Source of the DNA: Pseudonocardiales bacterium
GTDB taxonomy: Bacteria > Actinomycetota > Actinomycetes > Mycobacteriales > Pseudonocardiaceae
NCBI GenBank assembly: GCA_019247305.1
Contig: JAFAPC010000087.1
Location: forward strand, 1 to 53,062
Reading direction: 5' to 3'
DNA: 53,062 nt
The first letter of the stretch is position 1. Every line of letters starts with the position of its first letter. This document shows, piece by piece, positions 46,039 through 53,062 of this stretch. Below the pieces are notes generated by a model that made no database searches, was not told where the DNA came from, and was given only the letters and a program-made list of their open reading frames with translations. The position numbers and the translations under genes were made by a program.

Positions 46039-46808
46039 CGCAGCAGCCTCTTGAAGTGTTCGCTTCTGACGTACTCCACCAAGTCCCACATCTCCTGATG
46101 CACGAGCTGGTTGACGTTCCGCGCACCGACGCTGACCAGCCCCATTCCAAGACAAGCTACCAGAGCGGTTGACAAACTGTGCCTTACGTTCAAGGTCAAG
46201 AGCTGCTCACGAATCGATTCGCTGCCGTGTTCAAGGAAATGTCGCTGCAACTTGGTCATCGAGCCGCGGGCCAGCTCCGGCTGCCGGACATCAAGCTTCA
46301 CATCGCCACAGACGTCAACCAGCCGACGGCTAGCGCCGATCGGCAGATGATCGACGTCATAGCGAGTATCGAAAACACGCCCGTGTTCACTGCGCCTGGT
46401 ACGCCATAACGCGTAGGCACCCTCAACACCGACCAAAGTGCTTACGGATGCGTTTTTGGCGACCGACAGATCCGACGACAACTGATGCCCCGCTAGCAGC
46501 GAGTCACTGGCTAACCACGCTTGCAAATCGCTATCAAGCGCTACTATTAGAGCCCTCTCGTCATCTTCTTCCGTGACGTACACTGACTTGAAGCCGAAGG
46601 ATGCCGGATAGGTACTTAAATCGTCACCCTCCTGCGGCCAGCGTAACAACACCACGGAGTAGCAGAACGGCCGGGAGCCACCCTTGATGTGATAATTCTT
46701 TGTCCACTCCACATCAAGCGCCGCCACAAACCGCTCGGAAACCCCAAAGAAGCGATCCAATCGGTCAAAGAGCTTTTCAGGCCACTGTAAATTACTTGTG
46801 ACGCGCAT
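46035..46808 (-). CDS. DEDD-like (RNase H-fold) protein, possible 3'-5' exonuclease
   Basis: A 257-residue protein. Residues 28-35 (FVAALDVEW) give a DxE pair at Asp32/Glu34 typical of the first DEDD exonuclease motif. SLLAGHQLSSDLSVAKN at 103-119 resembles the second (His...Asp113). VFDTRYDVD at 146-153 offers further acidic residues. The expected last motif H-x4-D appears only as RHSLSTALVA without Asp, so activity is uncertain. ATG 46808 overlaps the radical SAM gene by 17 bases, so they form one operon; a TTG two codons earlier is possible. Base composition is low (28 GC of 60 at 46561-46620). Not recognised as a named family. Confidence 0.5.
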   Translation of the reverse strand: MRVTSNLQWPEKLFDRLDRFFGVSERFVAALDVEWTKNYHIKGGSRPFCYSVVLLRWPQEGDDLSTYPASFGFKSVYVTEEDDERALIVALDSDLQAWLASDSLLAGHQLSSDLSVAKNASVSTLVGVEGAYALWRTRRSEHGRVFDTRYDVDHLPIGASRRLVDVCGDVKLDVRQPELARGSMTKLQRHFLEHGSESIREQLLTLNVRHSLSTALVACLGMGLVSVGARNVNQLVHQEMWDLVEYVRSEHFKRLLR

Positions 46809-47844
46809 CGACAATTAACCCGCTTCCATTCTCGCTGACAGAGATGCTCTTACCAAGATACTTGCGCAGGTGATTGAGCTTGAACGGGTAACGCCTCCAT
46901 ATCTCAGTAATTGACTCCTCCTGCAGGTCACCCAAGTACGCCACCTTGTCCTCCGGTCCACCCTGCTCCCCCCGCTCGGCCACGCCGCCGTACACCGGCC
47001 ACGACCAAATGGAGCCGTCAGGGTAGACCAAGATAGAGTAACCCTCGGTCTCGGGCGTCCAGGTCGTCATGCGTAGACCAGGTGTCCAGCCGTATTCGTT
47101 GGCTAGCTCCTTCATCCGTTCGAACAGCGCGGCCGACTCCTGAAGTGTCAGGAACTCTGAGTCCGGCAGACGGAGTCCATTGCCCTTCCGTATTGGATGG
47201 ATGAGCTTGATCTTTCCGGCGCCCAGTAAGTCAGCAATCTGGTAAGTGAACGGCAACGCGTCAAGCAAGCTGCGCAGCACCACCGCCGAGACCGACAATG
47301 GCAATCCGGCCTCCTTGAACGCCAAGATGCCACGCATTACCTTGTCGTAGTCGCCGCGCACACGGTTGGTTGTGTTACGCGGACCTTCCAATCCGACGTT
47401 GATGAATGAGATTTTGCCGACGAGCTTGGGTGCCATGAAGTACCCACGGGTGGCGTTGGTCGGCACAGCTACGATATGGTCTCGGAAGATGTCGACAATC
47501 TCCACGAAGTCACGGCGAAGTAGTGGCTCACCACCCGAAAGAAACACTCGGGACACACCCGCCAAGTTCCGCTGAATCGATGTGATCTGATCAAGCGTCG
47601 GGTCTTTCGTCTGCATCGTCTCACTACAAAATTCGCAGTCGAAGTTGCAACGCCTGGTCACCTGGTAGATGACTGACAATGGCCTGTCGATGAACGACAC
47701 TGAGCGCGCAAGCTGAGCGTCGGTCATCGTAGTCTTGAAGTAGTGACCACGCACCGAGAATTCGATGCTGTTGACGCCCCCACCGACACTGACACCGTGC
47801 CGATCTGTGCGCTGGATGACCAGAGGTCCGAAATCAGTACTCAT
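46792..47844 (-). CDS. radical SAM protein with SPASM-like C-terminus lacking cysteines
   Basis: A 350-residue protein. The [4Fe-4S] motif is CNFDCEFC with Cys66, 70 and 73. FLSGGEPLLR with GGEP at 104-107 binds SAM, and a partial TIM barrel follows. The C-terminal region (SILVYPDGSIWSW... YLGDLQEESITEIW) has the layout of a SPASM/twitch domain, but its usual cysteine positions are Trp or other residues, so no extra cluster is expected. ATG 47844 lies two bases after the kinase stop with AGGAGAG upstream. Substrate is unknown; its kinase and MazG partners suggest a nucleotide or small molecule rather than a peptide, since no precursor peptide gene is seen. Confidence 0.85.
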   Translation of the reverse strand: MSTDFGPLVIQRTDRHGVSVGGGVNSIEFSVRGHYFKTTMTDAQLARSVSFIDRPLSVIYQVTRRCNFDCEFCSETMQTKDPTLDQITSIQRNLAGVSRVFLSGGEPLLRRDFVEIVDIFRDHIVAVPTNATRGYFMAPKLVGKISFINVGLEGPRNTTNRVRGDYDKVMRGILAFKEAGLPLSVSAVVLRSLLDALPFTYQIADLLGAGKIKLIHPIRKGNGLRLPDSEFLTLQESAALFERMKELANEYGWTPGLRMTTWTPETEGYSILVYPDGSIWSWPVYGGVAERGEQGGPEDKVAYLGDLQEESITEIWRRYPFKLNHLRKYLGKSISVSENGSGLIVDARHK

Positions 47845-47846
47845 CG

Positions 47847-48464
47847 TTAGTACTCTCCTTCGATTAAGCCAAGCTTTTCCATCCGTACGACAACCCACCG
47901 CGCGCGCTCGCCAATATCAAGCGCACGCGGCATCTCGATAATTGGCTGATCTAAACGAGCATGCTCGGCGCGCAGCAAGCCATCAGCTTGCACCTGTAGA
48001 TCAATAACCCGGGCTCGATACTTGTCGCCTCCCCGCTCAACAAGATAGTGATCTTGACAGAAAAACACGGCGTCGTACACCTTTCCCCAGGTCCGACAGA
48101 AGCGGTCCATCGCGCTAGCCATCTCCGCGTCCCGTGTGCCGGATTCGATGGGTATCAACATCTCGCAGTAGGCCAGCACATTCGTCGGAGTCTTGTCGGC
48201 GAGCACAACATCGTGTGAGCGTGCAGCACGCAGAATGTTCGGGATGTGTGCTGCGAAGATGTCGAGCTCTAACGACACGTCGAAGTCGCCTGTGTTGTGA
48301 ATTACTACGTCATCTACAAAAGGGCTCGCCCGGGCCGGTTCTCCAAGTGTGGTGACATGCACACCCCGACACCGGAGCAATGCTGCGACAGCATAGATGA
48401 TTGTAGTCTTTCCGCTGGCATGCGTGCCGTCGAATGCAATCAATTTCGCGTTTCGAAAAGCCAT
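47847..48464 (-). CDS. P-loop nucleotide kinase-like protein
   Basis: A 205-residue protein of the thymidylate-kinase/AAA_28-like type. Walker A GTHASGKT at 13-20 follows KLIAFD. GEPARASPF resembles the substrate loop of dTMP kinases (EPG/EP region), VVLADKTPTNVLAY is the Walker B side, and DAVFFCQDHYLVERGGDKYRAR resembles a lid. ATG 48464 has GAGG six bases upstream. It heads the operon kinase-radical SAM-DEDD-like, transcribed away from a 660-base regulatory gap. Substrate is unknown. Confidence 0.78.
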   Translation of the reverse strand: MAFRNAKLIAFDGTHASGKTTIIYAVAALLRCRGVHVTTLGEPARASPFVDDVVIHNTGDFDVSLELDIFAAHIPNILRAARSHDVVLADKTPTNVLAYCEMLIPIESGTRDAEMASAMDRFCRTWGKVYDAVFFCQDHYLVERGGDKYRARVIDLQVQADGLLRAEHARLDQPIIEMPRALDIGERARWVVVRMEKLGLIEGEY

Positions 48465-49123
48465 GCAGGTCCTCATTCCGGTCAGGCTACACAGCAGTCT
48501 TCCGGCCAGCGGGCAGTAACCGAAAGACACCAGTCAGATCTGAACTGATCACCCAATAGCGCTACGCTCGCCAGCGCCCGCCGCATCGGATGGGCGTCGT
48601 CTACGGCTATAAAGGCAGCAGGTGTACTCTGCGGATAGTCAACAAGCCGGCAGCCGCCGTCAGTCATGGCAACTACCAGCACGGGTCGCGGGCGCTGTCA
48701 TGCCCGGCCGGATACTGCGCGCAAACACTGGACTCCGGCTCTGCACCTTGACGGTCGCCGTGACGTCTGCTCTTGGTGTCCCGGGCTCGTCGTTCTTGGT
48801 CGTTCTCCATGTGCTTGGCCCTGCCCATGTCGTCATTTTTTGGTCGGCACCAGGGCCGGGGCGAGTCCACCGGAGACAGCGAGGTTCGGGATCTATCACC
48901 TGCAGGTGCTTCGACCATCCCATACTCGGGGAAGGACGAGCGTGAGAGCCAACCAGCAGGCAACCGTGACGCTCGGGGAGCTCGGACCCGGACCCGGGAG
49001 CCTTGCCCAAGTAGAAAAGCGCTTAAGCTATCACGTGAGCAAGCGGGTGAACCAAGGCGCACTTGCTTCCGCGCTGCGCTCAGAGTCCGAAGGGTTGCAG
49101 TCTAGCTGAAAAGAGGCGAACAG
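48465..49123. other. divergent 660-base region of the island with a possible small ORF
   Basis: Promoters for the kinase operon and for the XRE-TPR gene must lie here. The only frame with a plausible ribosome site is GTG 48942 to 49109 (55 codons, GAAGGA upstream; contains TLGELGPGPGSLAQVEKRL), ending 14 bases before the XRE gene. I cannot tell whether it is real. The other open frames overlap on both strands and look like chance. Confidence 0.35.
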
Positions 49124-50476
49124 ATGGCTCGCCAGCCACCAGAGCTTACCGAGCAGCAGCGGGCGCTGGGCCGATACCTCGCCGCCCTCAGGGAGGCGGC
49201 CGGTCTCTACCAGATGGACATCGCACGTGCGGTGCCCTGCCACCGCACAACCGTCACGCATGCAGAGGCGGGCTCCCAGCTACCCGACGCTCACTTCTGG
49301 GAAACAGCTGATCATGTAGTCGGGGCAAATGGTGCCCTAATTGCCCGTTACGACGCCTTCATCCAAGCCAAACATGCATATGCCGCCAAACAGCAGGCCC
49401 AGCGACGGGCCAAAGCCCGAGCTAGAGCCCAACAGCTGCGTCTGGCTCCTCTGCCAGAATCGTCTGGAGGATCATCAACTTTGGGCAGCGCATCCTCCAA
49501 TCCCCCGCCAAGCCAACTAGAGATTCTTCGCCGTAGCCTGAACGAGGCGATTGTGGATAGGACCATAACGGTCGCCAGTCTTGACGATTGGGAGCAGACC
49601 GTTTTTCAGCATGGACGAACGACACGGGACCGTGCCCCAAGTGTCCTGCTCAATGACCTGAAGGCTGACCTCGTGGGACTGCATGGCGCGTTGGTGCGTT
49701 GCCGGTCATCCTCTGCTCTCCGGCGTCTCACCAGAGTGACGGCACAGATGGCCGGGCTGATGTGCTTGACCCTGATCAAGATGGACGAGCGCACCGCCTT
49801 CCGGGGTTGGGCGCGCACCGCCCGCCTCGCAGCTGATGAAGCCGGTGATCCTCTTACTCACTCGTGGGTACGTGCCCAAGAGGCGTACGGACACTACTAC
49901 AGCGGAAACCTCACCGAAGCAATCCACGTTGCCCAGCACGCTCAGGCATTGAGTGGCAAGGTTTCGTCGGTCGGTGCTGCCTTAGCCGCCGCTCTTGAAG
50001 CCCGAGCGCAGGCGGCGCTCGGGCGAGCCGATGAGACCCGCTTCGCATTGCAACGCGCCGAAGCCTGCCTATCCCATTTGGACGCGGGCTCGATTGGCAC
50101 GTCGGCCTTCGACTACAACGAGGCTCAGCTGCGCTTTCACGAGGGCAACGCCTTCACGCACCTGCATGACACGAGCGCGGCATGGCCGGCCCAAGACAGA
50201 GCGCTGTCACTCTGCCCGACGAGCGACTATATGGACCGGACCATGACCCGACTGGACCGCGCTCATTGCCTGGCCTACAACGGCGACGTTAGCGGCGCGG
50301 TAGCCATCGTGGTGGAGGCCACTACTTCGCTCACCAGCCTACAGCGTCACGGCATCATCGCGACACGAGTGCGAGAGACTATCGCGATCCTGCCGGCGCA
50401 GCACCGCGCACTGCCCGCCGTGCGCGATCTGCATGACTTGCTGCCACCATCGCCCAAGACGAAGGACAATGCCTAG
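49124..50476 (+). CDS. XRE-family regulator with TPR repeats
   Basis: A 450-residue protein. An N-terminal helix-turn-helix at about 10-65 (LGRYLAALREAAGLYQMDIARAVPCHRTTVTHAEAG) is followed by a basic linker (QQAQRRAKARARAQQ) and helical TPR-type repeats to the end. Such proteins in actinobacteria sense small ligands or peptides and control adjacent gene pairs. ATG 49124 follows GAGGCGAACAG. The stop TAG shares its last base with the GTG start of the GNAT gene, so both are cotranscribed. It is the likely regulator of the island's divergent operon. Confidence 0.85.
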   Translation: MARQPPELTEQQRALGRYLAALREAAGLYQMDIARAVPCHRTTVTHAEAGSQLPDAHFWETADHVVGANGALIARYDAFIQAKHAYAAKQQAQRRAKARARAQQLRLAPLPESSGGSSTLGSASSNPPPSQLEILRRSLNEAIVDRTITVASLDDWEQTVFQHGRTTRDRAPSVLLNDLKADLVGLHGALVRCRSSSALRRLTRVTAQMAGLMCLTLIKMDERTAFRGWARTARLAADEAGDPLTHSWVRAQEAYGHYYSGNLTEAIHVAQHAQALSGKVSSVGAALAAALEARAQAALGRADETRFALQRAEACLSHLDAGSIGTSAFDYNEAQLRFHEGNAFTHLHDTSAAWPAQDRALSLCPTSDYMDRTMTRLDRAHCLAYNGDVSGAVAIVVEATTSLTSLQRHGIIATRVRETIAILPAQHRALPAVRDLHDLLPPSPKTKDNA

Positions 50477-50955
50477 TGGTCGAGATCCGACCGGCCGAAC
50501 AACGGGATGTTGAAGCTCTCGCGGTACTGATGGAAGACCTTGACCGCTTCTACGGCGCGACCGACGTCGAGCCACTTGAGCAACGGGTGCGACAGATAGC
50601 AGAAAACATCTTTGAAGAACCCCTGGCAGCATATGTTCTACTCGCCTGGGAGGACGAACAGCTCGTCGGCATGGCCGCGTATTCATTTCTTTGGCCGGCC
50701 GCGGGTGTGACACGCTCACTGTACCTCAAAGAACTGTACGTCACTGAGGAATTCCGTGGTCAGGGTATCGGTGCGTTGCTGATGCAGCGACTGTGTCAGG
50801 TGGCGGTCGAGCATGAGTGCAGTCGTGTCGAGTGGACCACTGACCAGGACAACCCCCTTGCGGAAGCGTTTTATGAACAGCTGGGAATACCGAAGAACCA
50901 GGAAAAGATCTTCTACCGGCTGGCGGGAGATGGCCTTCGGCAGATGGCGCTGTAG
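50476..50955 (+). CDS. GNAT-family N-acetyltransferase
   Basis: A 159-residue acetyl-CoA-dependent transferase. IRPAEQRDVEALAVLME starts the fold. The coenzyme A loop is LYVTEEFRGQGIGALLM (RGQGIG), followed by WTTDQDNPLAEAFYEQLG, the typical final motif. GTG 50476 overlaps the XRE stop by one base. Targets of such enzymes range from drugs and polyamines to toxins' tRNA substrates. Nothing here fixes the target; it closes the island on its right side. Confidence 0.88.
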   Translation: MVEIRPAEQRDVEALAVLMEDLDRFYGATDVEPLEQRVRQIAENIFEEPLAAYVLLAWEDEQLVGMAAYSFLWPAAGVTRSLYLKELYVTEEFRGQGIGALLMQRLCQVAVEHECSRVEWTTDQDNPLAEAFYEQLGIPKNQEKIFYRLAGDGLRQMAL

Positions 50956-51280
50956 CGAGGGGCACAAAATCGTTACCTCCGAGACGTCGGGACTCAGTTC
51001 GCAGGACGCCTGAGCTCCTCGATGACCTACCGGGTGATCGAGTGATGGGAGGTGGCGGGTTCGCTGTTCTGCGCTAATCGCCCGCCACCAGATCGCCCGC
51101 CACGCCACCGTCACCCGCGCAGCCGTCTGGTCCTCTTGGGCCGGTCAGCCCTGAGCGCATCCGCCAGCTCATCCCGGCGCGGCGTGTCCTGAGCAGACCG
51201 CCTCAGTGCCGGGAGCCTGCCCATAGGCTGTCCAGCACACCACTGTGATCTTATCGAGACACCCGAGCGAGGAGTTCACT
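50956..51280. other. junction sequence with duplicated GT2 3' end
   Basis: No complete gene. Bases 51053-51078 (ggtggcgggttcgctgttctgc) resemble an internal GT2 stretch near 45077-45096, and 51097-51186 repeat the GT2 3' end. Together they look like a deleted second GT2 copy. The 51187-51280 part is the leader of the next regulator (GAGGAG before GTG 51281). Confidence 0.65.
51097..51186. repeat. right copy of long direct repeat bounding the 5.6-kb island
   Basis: Matches 45441-45530 over about 90 bases with scattered substitutions, including the GT2 stop codon region (gccctgagcgc). See the left copy for its meaning. Confidence 0.85.
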
Positions 51281-52654
51281 GTGACAGAAACAGAAGGCGA
51301 CGCCACCGGCGGCGACGAGCCCAATCTCGCCGTCGAGCTGGCCCACGAGATCAGGCGGCTCCGCGAAGCCGCCGACCTGACTTTGGCCGACGTCGGGGGA
51401 ATAGCGGGGTACACGAGGCAGTACATCTCGTTCGCCGAGCGTCCGCGCCGGGGCCTGCCCTCCGCCGCCCTGATCCGGGCGCTCGACCGCGCCCTCAGCG
51501 CTGGCGGCACCCTGATCGAACTGCACAAACGGGCTAGCGCGCAGCGGGACGCGGTGCGCGCAAGTATGATCCAGGAGAGCGCGGAGCACGCGCCCGAGCC
51601 GGAAGAGGTGGACACCTCGGAGCGCCGGGACCTCCCCACAGTTGCCGTAGCGGTCGCCTTCGGCGCATCGCTCGACCAACCAGCTCTGCGGATTATCGCC
51701 CAGGCCGACGAGCCCCAGGTTCCCACCACTGTCCGTTCTGGTGACGTCCGCGAGCTGCAGGCCGCGACCGAGATGCTGAGAGACTGGGAGGACCGGGCCG
51801 GCGGGACCGCGGTTCGGCACCACATCCTCGGTGCGCTGCGATGGGGTACCGGACTCTTGAAAAGTTCCTGTACGCCCGAGGTGCGCTGTTCGCTCGCGAC
51901 GACCACCGCCCAATTAGCTGACCTGGCGGCGTGGGCGACCTTCGACGCGGGACTAAATAGCCAGGCCCGCGAACTGTCCCTCCTCGGACTCCACATCGCT
52001 CATGACTCGGGTGACCTGGGAATTCGGTCGCATGTCGCCAACGGCTTGGCCCTCCAGGAAATCCACCGGGACAATCCGGACGCCGGGCTTGCGCTGGTAC
52101 AGCTCGCCCACGCCGCTGGTGACGTGCTCACCCCCAACGAGGTGTCGCAACTGCACACCGTCAAAGCCCGCGCCTACGCCAAGAAATCCGATCCCGATCA
52201 GTGCCGCCGGTTCATCCAGCTAGCGATGGACTGCTACCAGCCCGAGTCGCTCGACAATGGCCCATCGTGGATCCACTACTTCACCCCAGCCAAACTCCAG
52301 GGGGATACCGCCAACGCCCTGTTCAATCTGCTCATCACCAACCCAGAGCCCTCCGGTGCCCGAACGGAGCTGGTGATGCGCCTATCGGACACGGTGAACC
52401 GCTACTCCCAAGGTCGTGCTCGCGACAAAGCCATCGTCGCGGTACGACTGGCGACGTTGCTCTACCTCGAGGGTGATATAGCAGAGGCGAACACGGCAGC
52501 GCACACCGCGCTCACCGTCGCGCACCAGGTGCGATCCGCGCGCCTCAGCATCGACCTGCGAATGCTCGCCCAGGCCGCCGCCGCAGCCCACCGGGACTCC
52601 GCGGCCCAGGAAATCCGGGCCGAAGCCCACACCCTCGCCGCCACGATGACCTGA
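51281..52654 (+). CDS. XRE-family regulator with long helical C-terminal domain
   Basis: A 457-residue protein from GTG 51281 with GAGGAG six bases upstream. The helix-turn-helix is at about 17-70 (LAVELAHEIRRLREAADLTLADVGGIAGYTRQYISFAE). A variable acidic linker at 85-110 and a TPR-like region from about 190 (LGLHIAHDSGDLGIRSHVANGLALQEIHRDNPDAGLALVQLAHAAGD) follow. It is distinct in sequence from the regulator at 49124, not a recent copy. It lies outside the island repeat. Target genes are unknown. Confidence 0.83.
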   Translation: MTETEGDATGGDEPNLAVELAHEIRRLREAADLTLADVGGIAGYTRQYISFAERPRRGLPSAALIRALDRALSAGGTLIELHKRASAQRDAVRASMIQESAEHAPEPEEVDTSERRDLPTVAVAVAFGASLDQPALRIIAQADEPQVPTTVRSGDVRELQAATEMLRDWEDRAGGTAVRHHILGALRWGTGLLKSSCTPEVRCSLATTTAQLADLAAWATFDAGLNSQARELSLLGLHIAHDSGDLGIRSHVANGLALQEIHRDNPDAGLALVQLAHAAGDVLTPNEVSQLHTVKARAYAKKSDPDQCRRFIQLAMDCYQPESLDNGPSWIHYFTPAKLQGDTANALFNLLITNPEPSGARTELVMRLSDTVNRYSQGRARDKAIVAVRLATLLYLEGDIAEANTAAHTALTVAHQVRSARLSIDLRMLAQAAAAAHRDSAAQEIRAEAHTLAATMT

Positions 52655-52916
52655 GCACGCCCGAGCCGCCCCGGCGTCGTAGCAGCCCCGGAGCACGCAG
52701 ACCTCGGGTAGCAGAGTCCACCGAGGTCATCACCATGGCGGAGGTCATCGAGACCCGCCAGAGATCTTCGCCGGCAGCCCACAGCAAGAGCCATGGCTAC
52801 GACAACTTCCAGCGTGAAAAACTCCTCACTCGCTGGACACCCAGCAAACCCGGCCGGATCAGTCAAACGCTGTGTGTGGGGAGGAGTGGCACACCGGTCA
52901 CTCCAGCACTCGGATA
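52655..52916. other. spacer before IS256-type element
   Basis: Open frames on both strands lack recognisable content, and I see no ribosome-site-led gene. The segment is GC-rich until about 52760 and ends at the putative terminal repeat of the insertion element. Confidence 0.3.
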
Positions 52917-53062
52917 GGGACTGTAAGATCAACGGTGTAACTCCTGAGACGGAAGTAGGCACCTGTGACTGTTGTGGCGAAGGATGTGGCGGCCGAGCCG
53001 ACGGACGGCGTGGACGAGCAGCTGGTCCGGCAGCTGGTCGATCGAGCGCGGGCTGAGGGTTT
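52917..53062 (+). mobile_element. left end of an IS256-family insertion sequence
   Basis: The stretch gggactgtaagatcaacggtgtaactcc at about 52917-52944 looks like the terminal repeat of IS256-type elements in actinobacteria and precedes a transposase start. The element runs out of the window, so neither the right end nor the target duplication can be seen. Confidence 0.65.
52965..53062 (+). CDS. IS256-family transposase, N-terminal part
   Basis: From GTG 52965 the frame gives TVVAKDVAAEPTDGVDEQLVRQLVDRARAEG, which resembles the start of actinobacterial IS256/IS1081-type transposases (LLxxLVDRARAEG). Only 32 codons are visible and the catalytic DDE residues lie outside the window. Confidence 0.7.
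   Translation, partial: MTVVAKDVAAEPTDGVDEQLVRQLVDRARAEG

Noticed and set aside
46035..46808. Confident exonuclease call
   Set aside because: Only the first two DEDD-like motifs are visible and the last Asp is absent, so it is kept as a fold-level guess.
46792..47844. Viperin (antiviral radical SAM) identity
   Set aside because: The kinase neighbour is suggestive, but the cluster motif CNFDCEFC and the SPASM-like C-terminus differ from viperin's CNYKCGFC and its conserved end, so I call only radical SAM.
1..53062. tRNA or rRNA genes as island anchors
   Set aside because: I looked at the island edges and intergenic gaps and could not recognise any cloverleaf or conserved TTCGA arm; a tRNA scan would be needed to exclude them fully.

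Overview
The window comes from the chromosome of a GC-rich actinobacterium, most likely of the order Pseudonocardiales or a mycobacterial relative. The evidence is an fbiA-fbiB coenzyme F420 pair, a whiB2-like regulator, a manA/SIS/Trm112/manB mannose block and a WbbL-type rhamnosyltransferase. This grouping closely resembles the known mycobacterial region around manA, manB, whiB2, fbiAB and wbbL. Several other genes are typical of Pseudonocardiales: large XRE-TPR regulators, a DUF6247-like protein, a TIGR03767-type phosphoesterase and an EF-hand protein. I could not test the species.

Layout. 1-2959: 3' end of pncB, then a DinG-type helicase. 2980-7134: accessory spot with IS630 and IS1634/IS4 remnants, a truncated PIN toxin, and two AT-richer genes, a TyrZ-type tyrosyl-tRNA synthetase and a QueC-like PP-loop protein. 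7159-11532: serB-ctaD core block, a frameshifted EF-hand gene and an L,D-transpeptidase. 11567-19760: conflict/stress island, with HepT-MntA, a DapA-family aldolase overlapping a frameshifted TIR-NB-ARC-TPR gene, a YciI protein, a perfect 30-bp palindrome, broken XRE-TPR regulators and a RelE-like toxin with a DUF6247-like partner. 20311-26778: metallophosphoesterase and the mannose activation operon. 26962-34562: zincin-like protein, large membrane protein, WhiB, M50 protease, BrkB-type protein and fbiA-fbiB. 34602-37350: an O-methyltransferase divergent from a TrmH/RlmB-like RNA methyltransferase, then a dienelactone hydrolase. 38190-45498: an AlkA-like glycosylase and a cell-envelope glycosyltransferase block, split by a 2.1-kb insertion carrying a sarcosine-oxidase-like gene. 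45530-51097: an AT-richer island bounded by two copies of the 3' end of a glycosyltransferase gene; it carries a MazG-like gene, a DEDD-like fold protein, a radical SAM protein, a P-loop kinase, an XRE-TPR regulator and a GNAT. 51281-end: another XRE-family regulator and the start of an IS256-type element.

How the genes work together. ManB, the SIS protein and ManA interconvert fructose-6-P, mannose-6-P and mannose-1-P, which supply GDP-mannose-dependent glycans. WbbL and the neighbouring glycosyltransferases build envelope polymers. FbiA and FbiB complete F420. SerB and CtaD are translationally coupled core genes. The accessory pieces look like stacked conflict modules. The best candidates for an undescribed system are: (1) the kinase / radical SAM / DEDD-like operon with convergent MazG at 45.7-48.5 kb; (2) the TIR-NB-ARC-TPR gene overlapping a DapA-like aldolase, followed by MntA-HepT; and (3) the foreign TyrZ + QueC-like pair. 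All functional statements for these three are inference from motifs and gene order.
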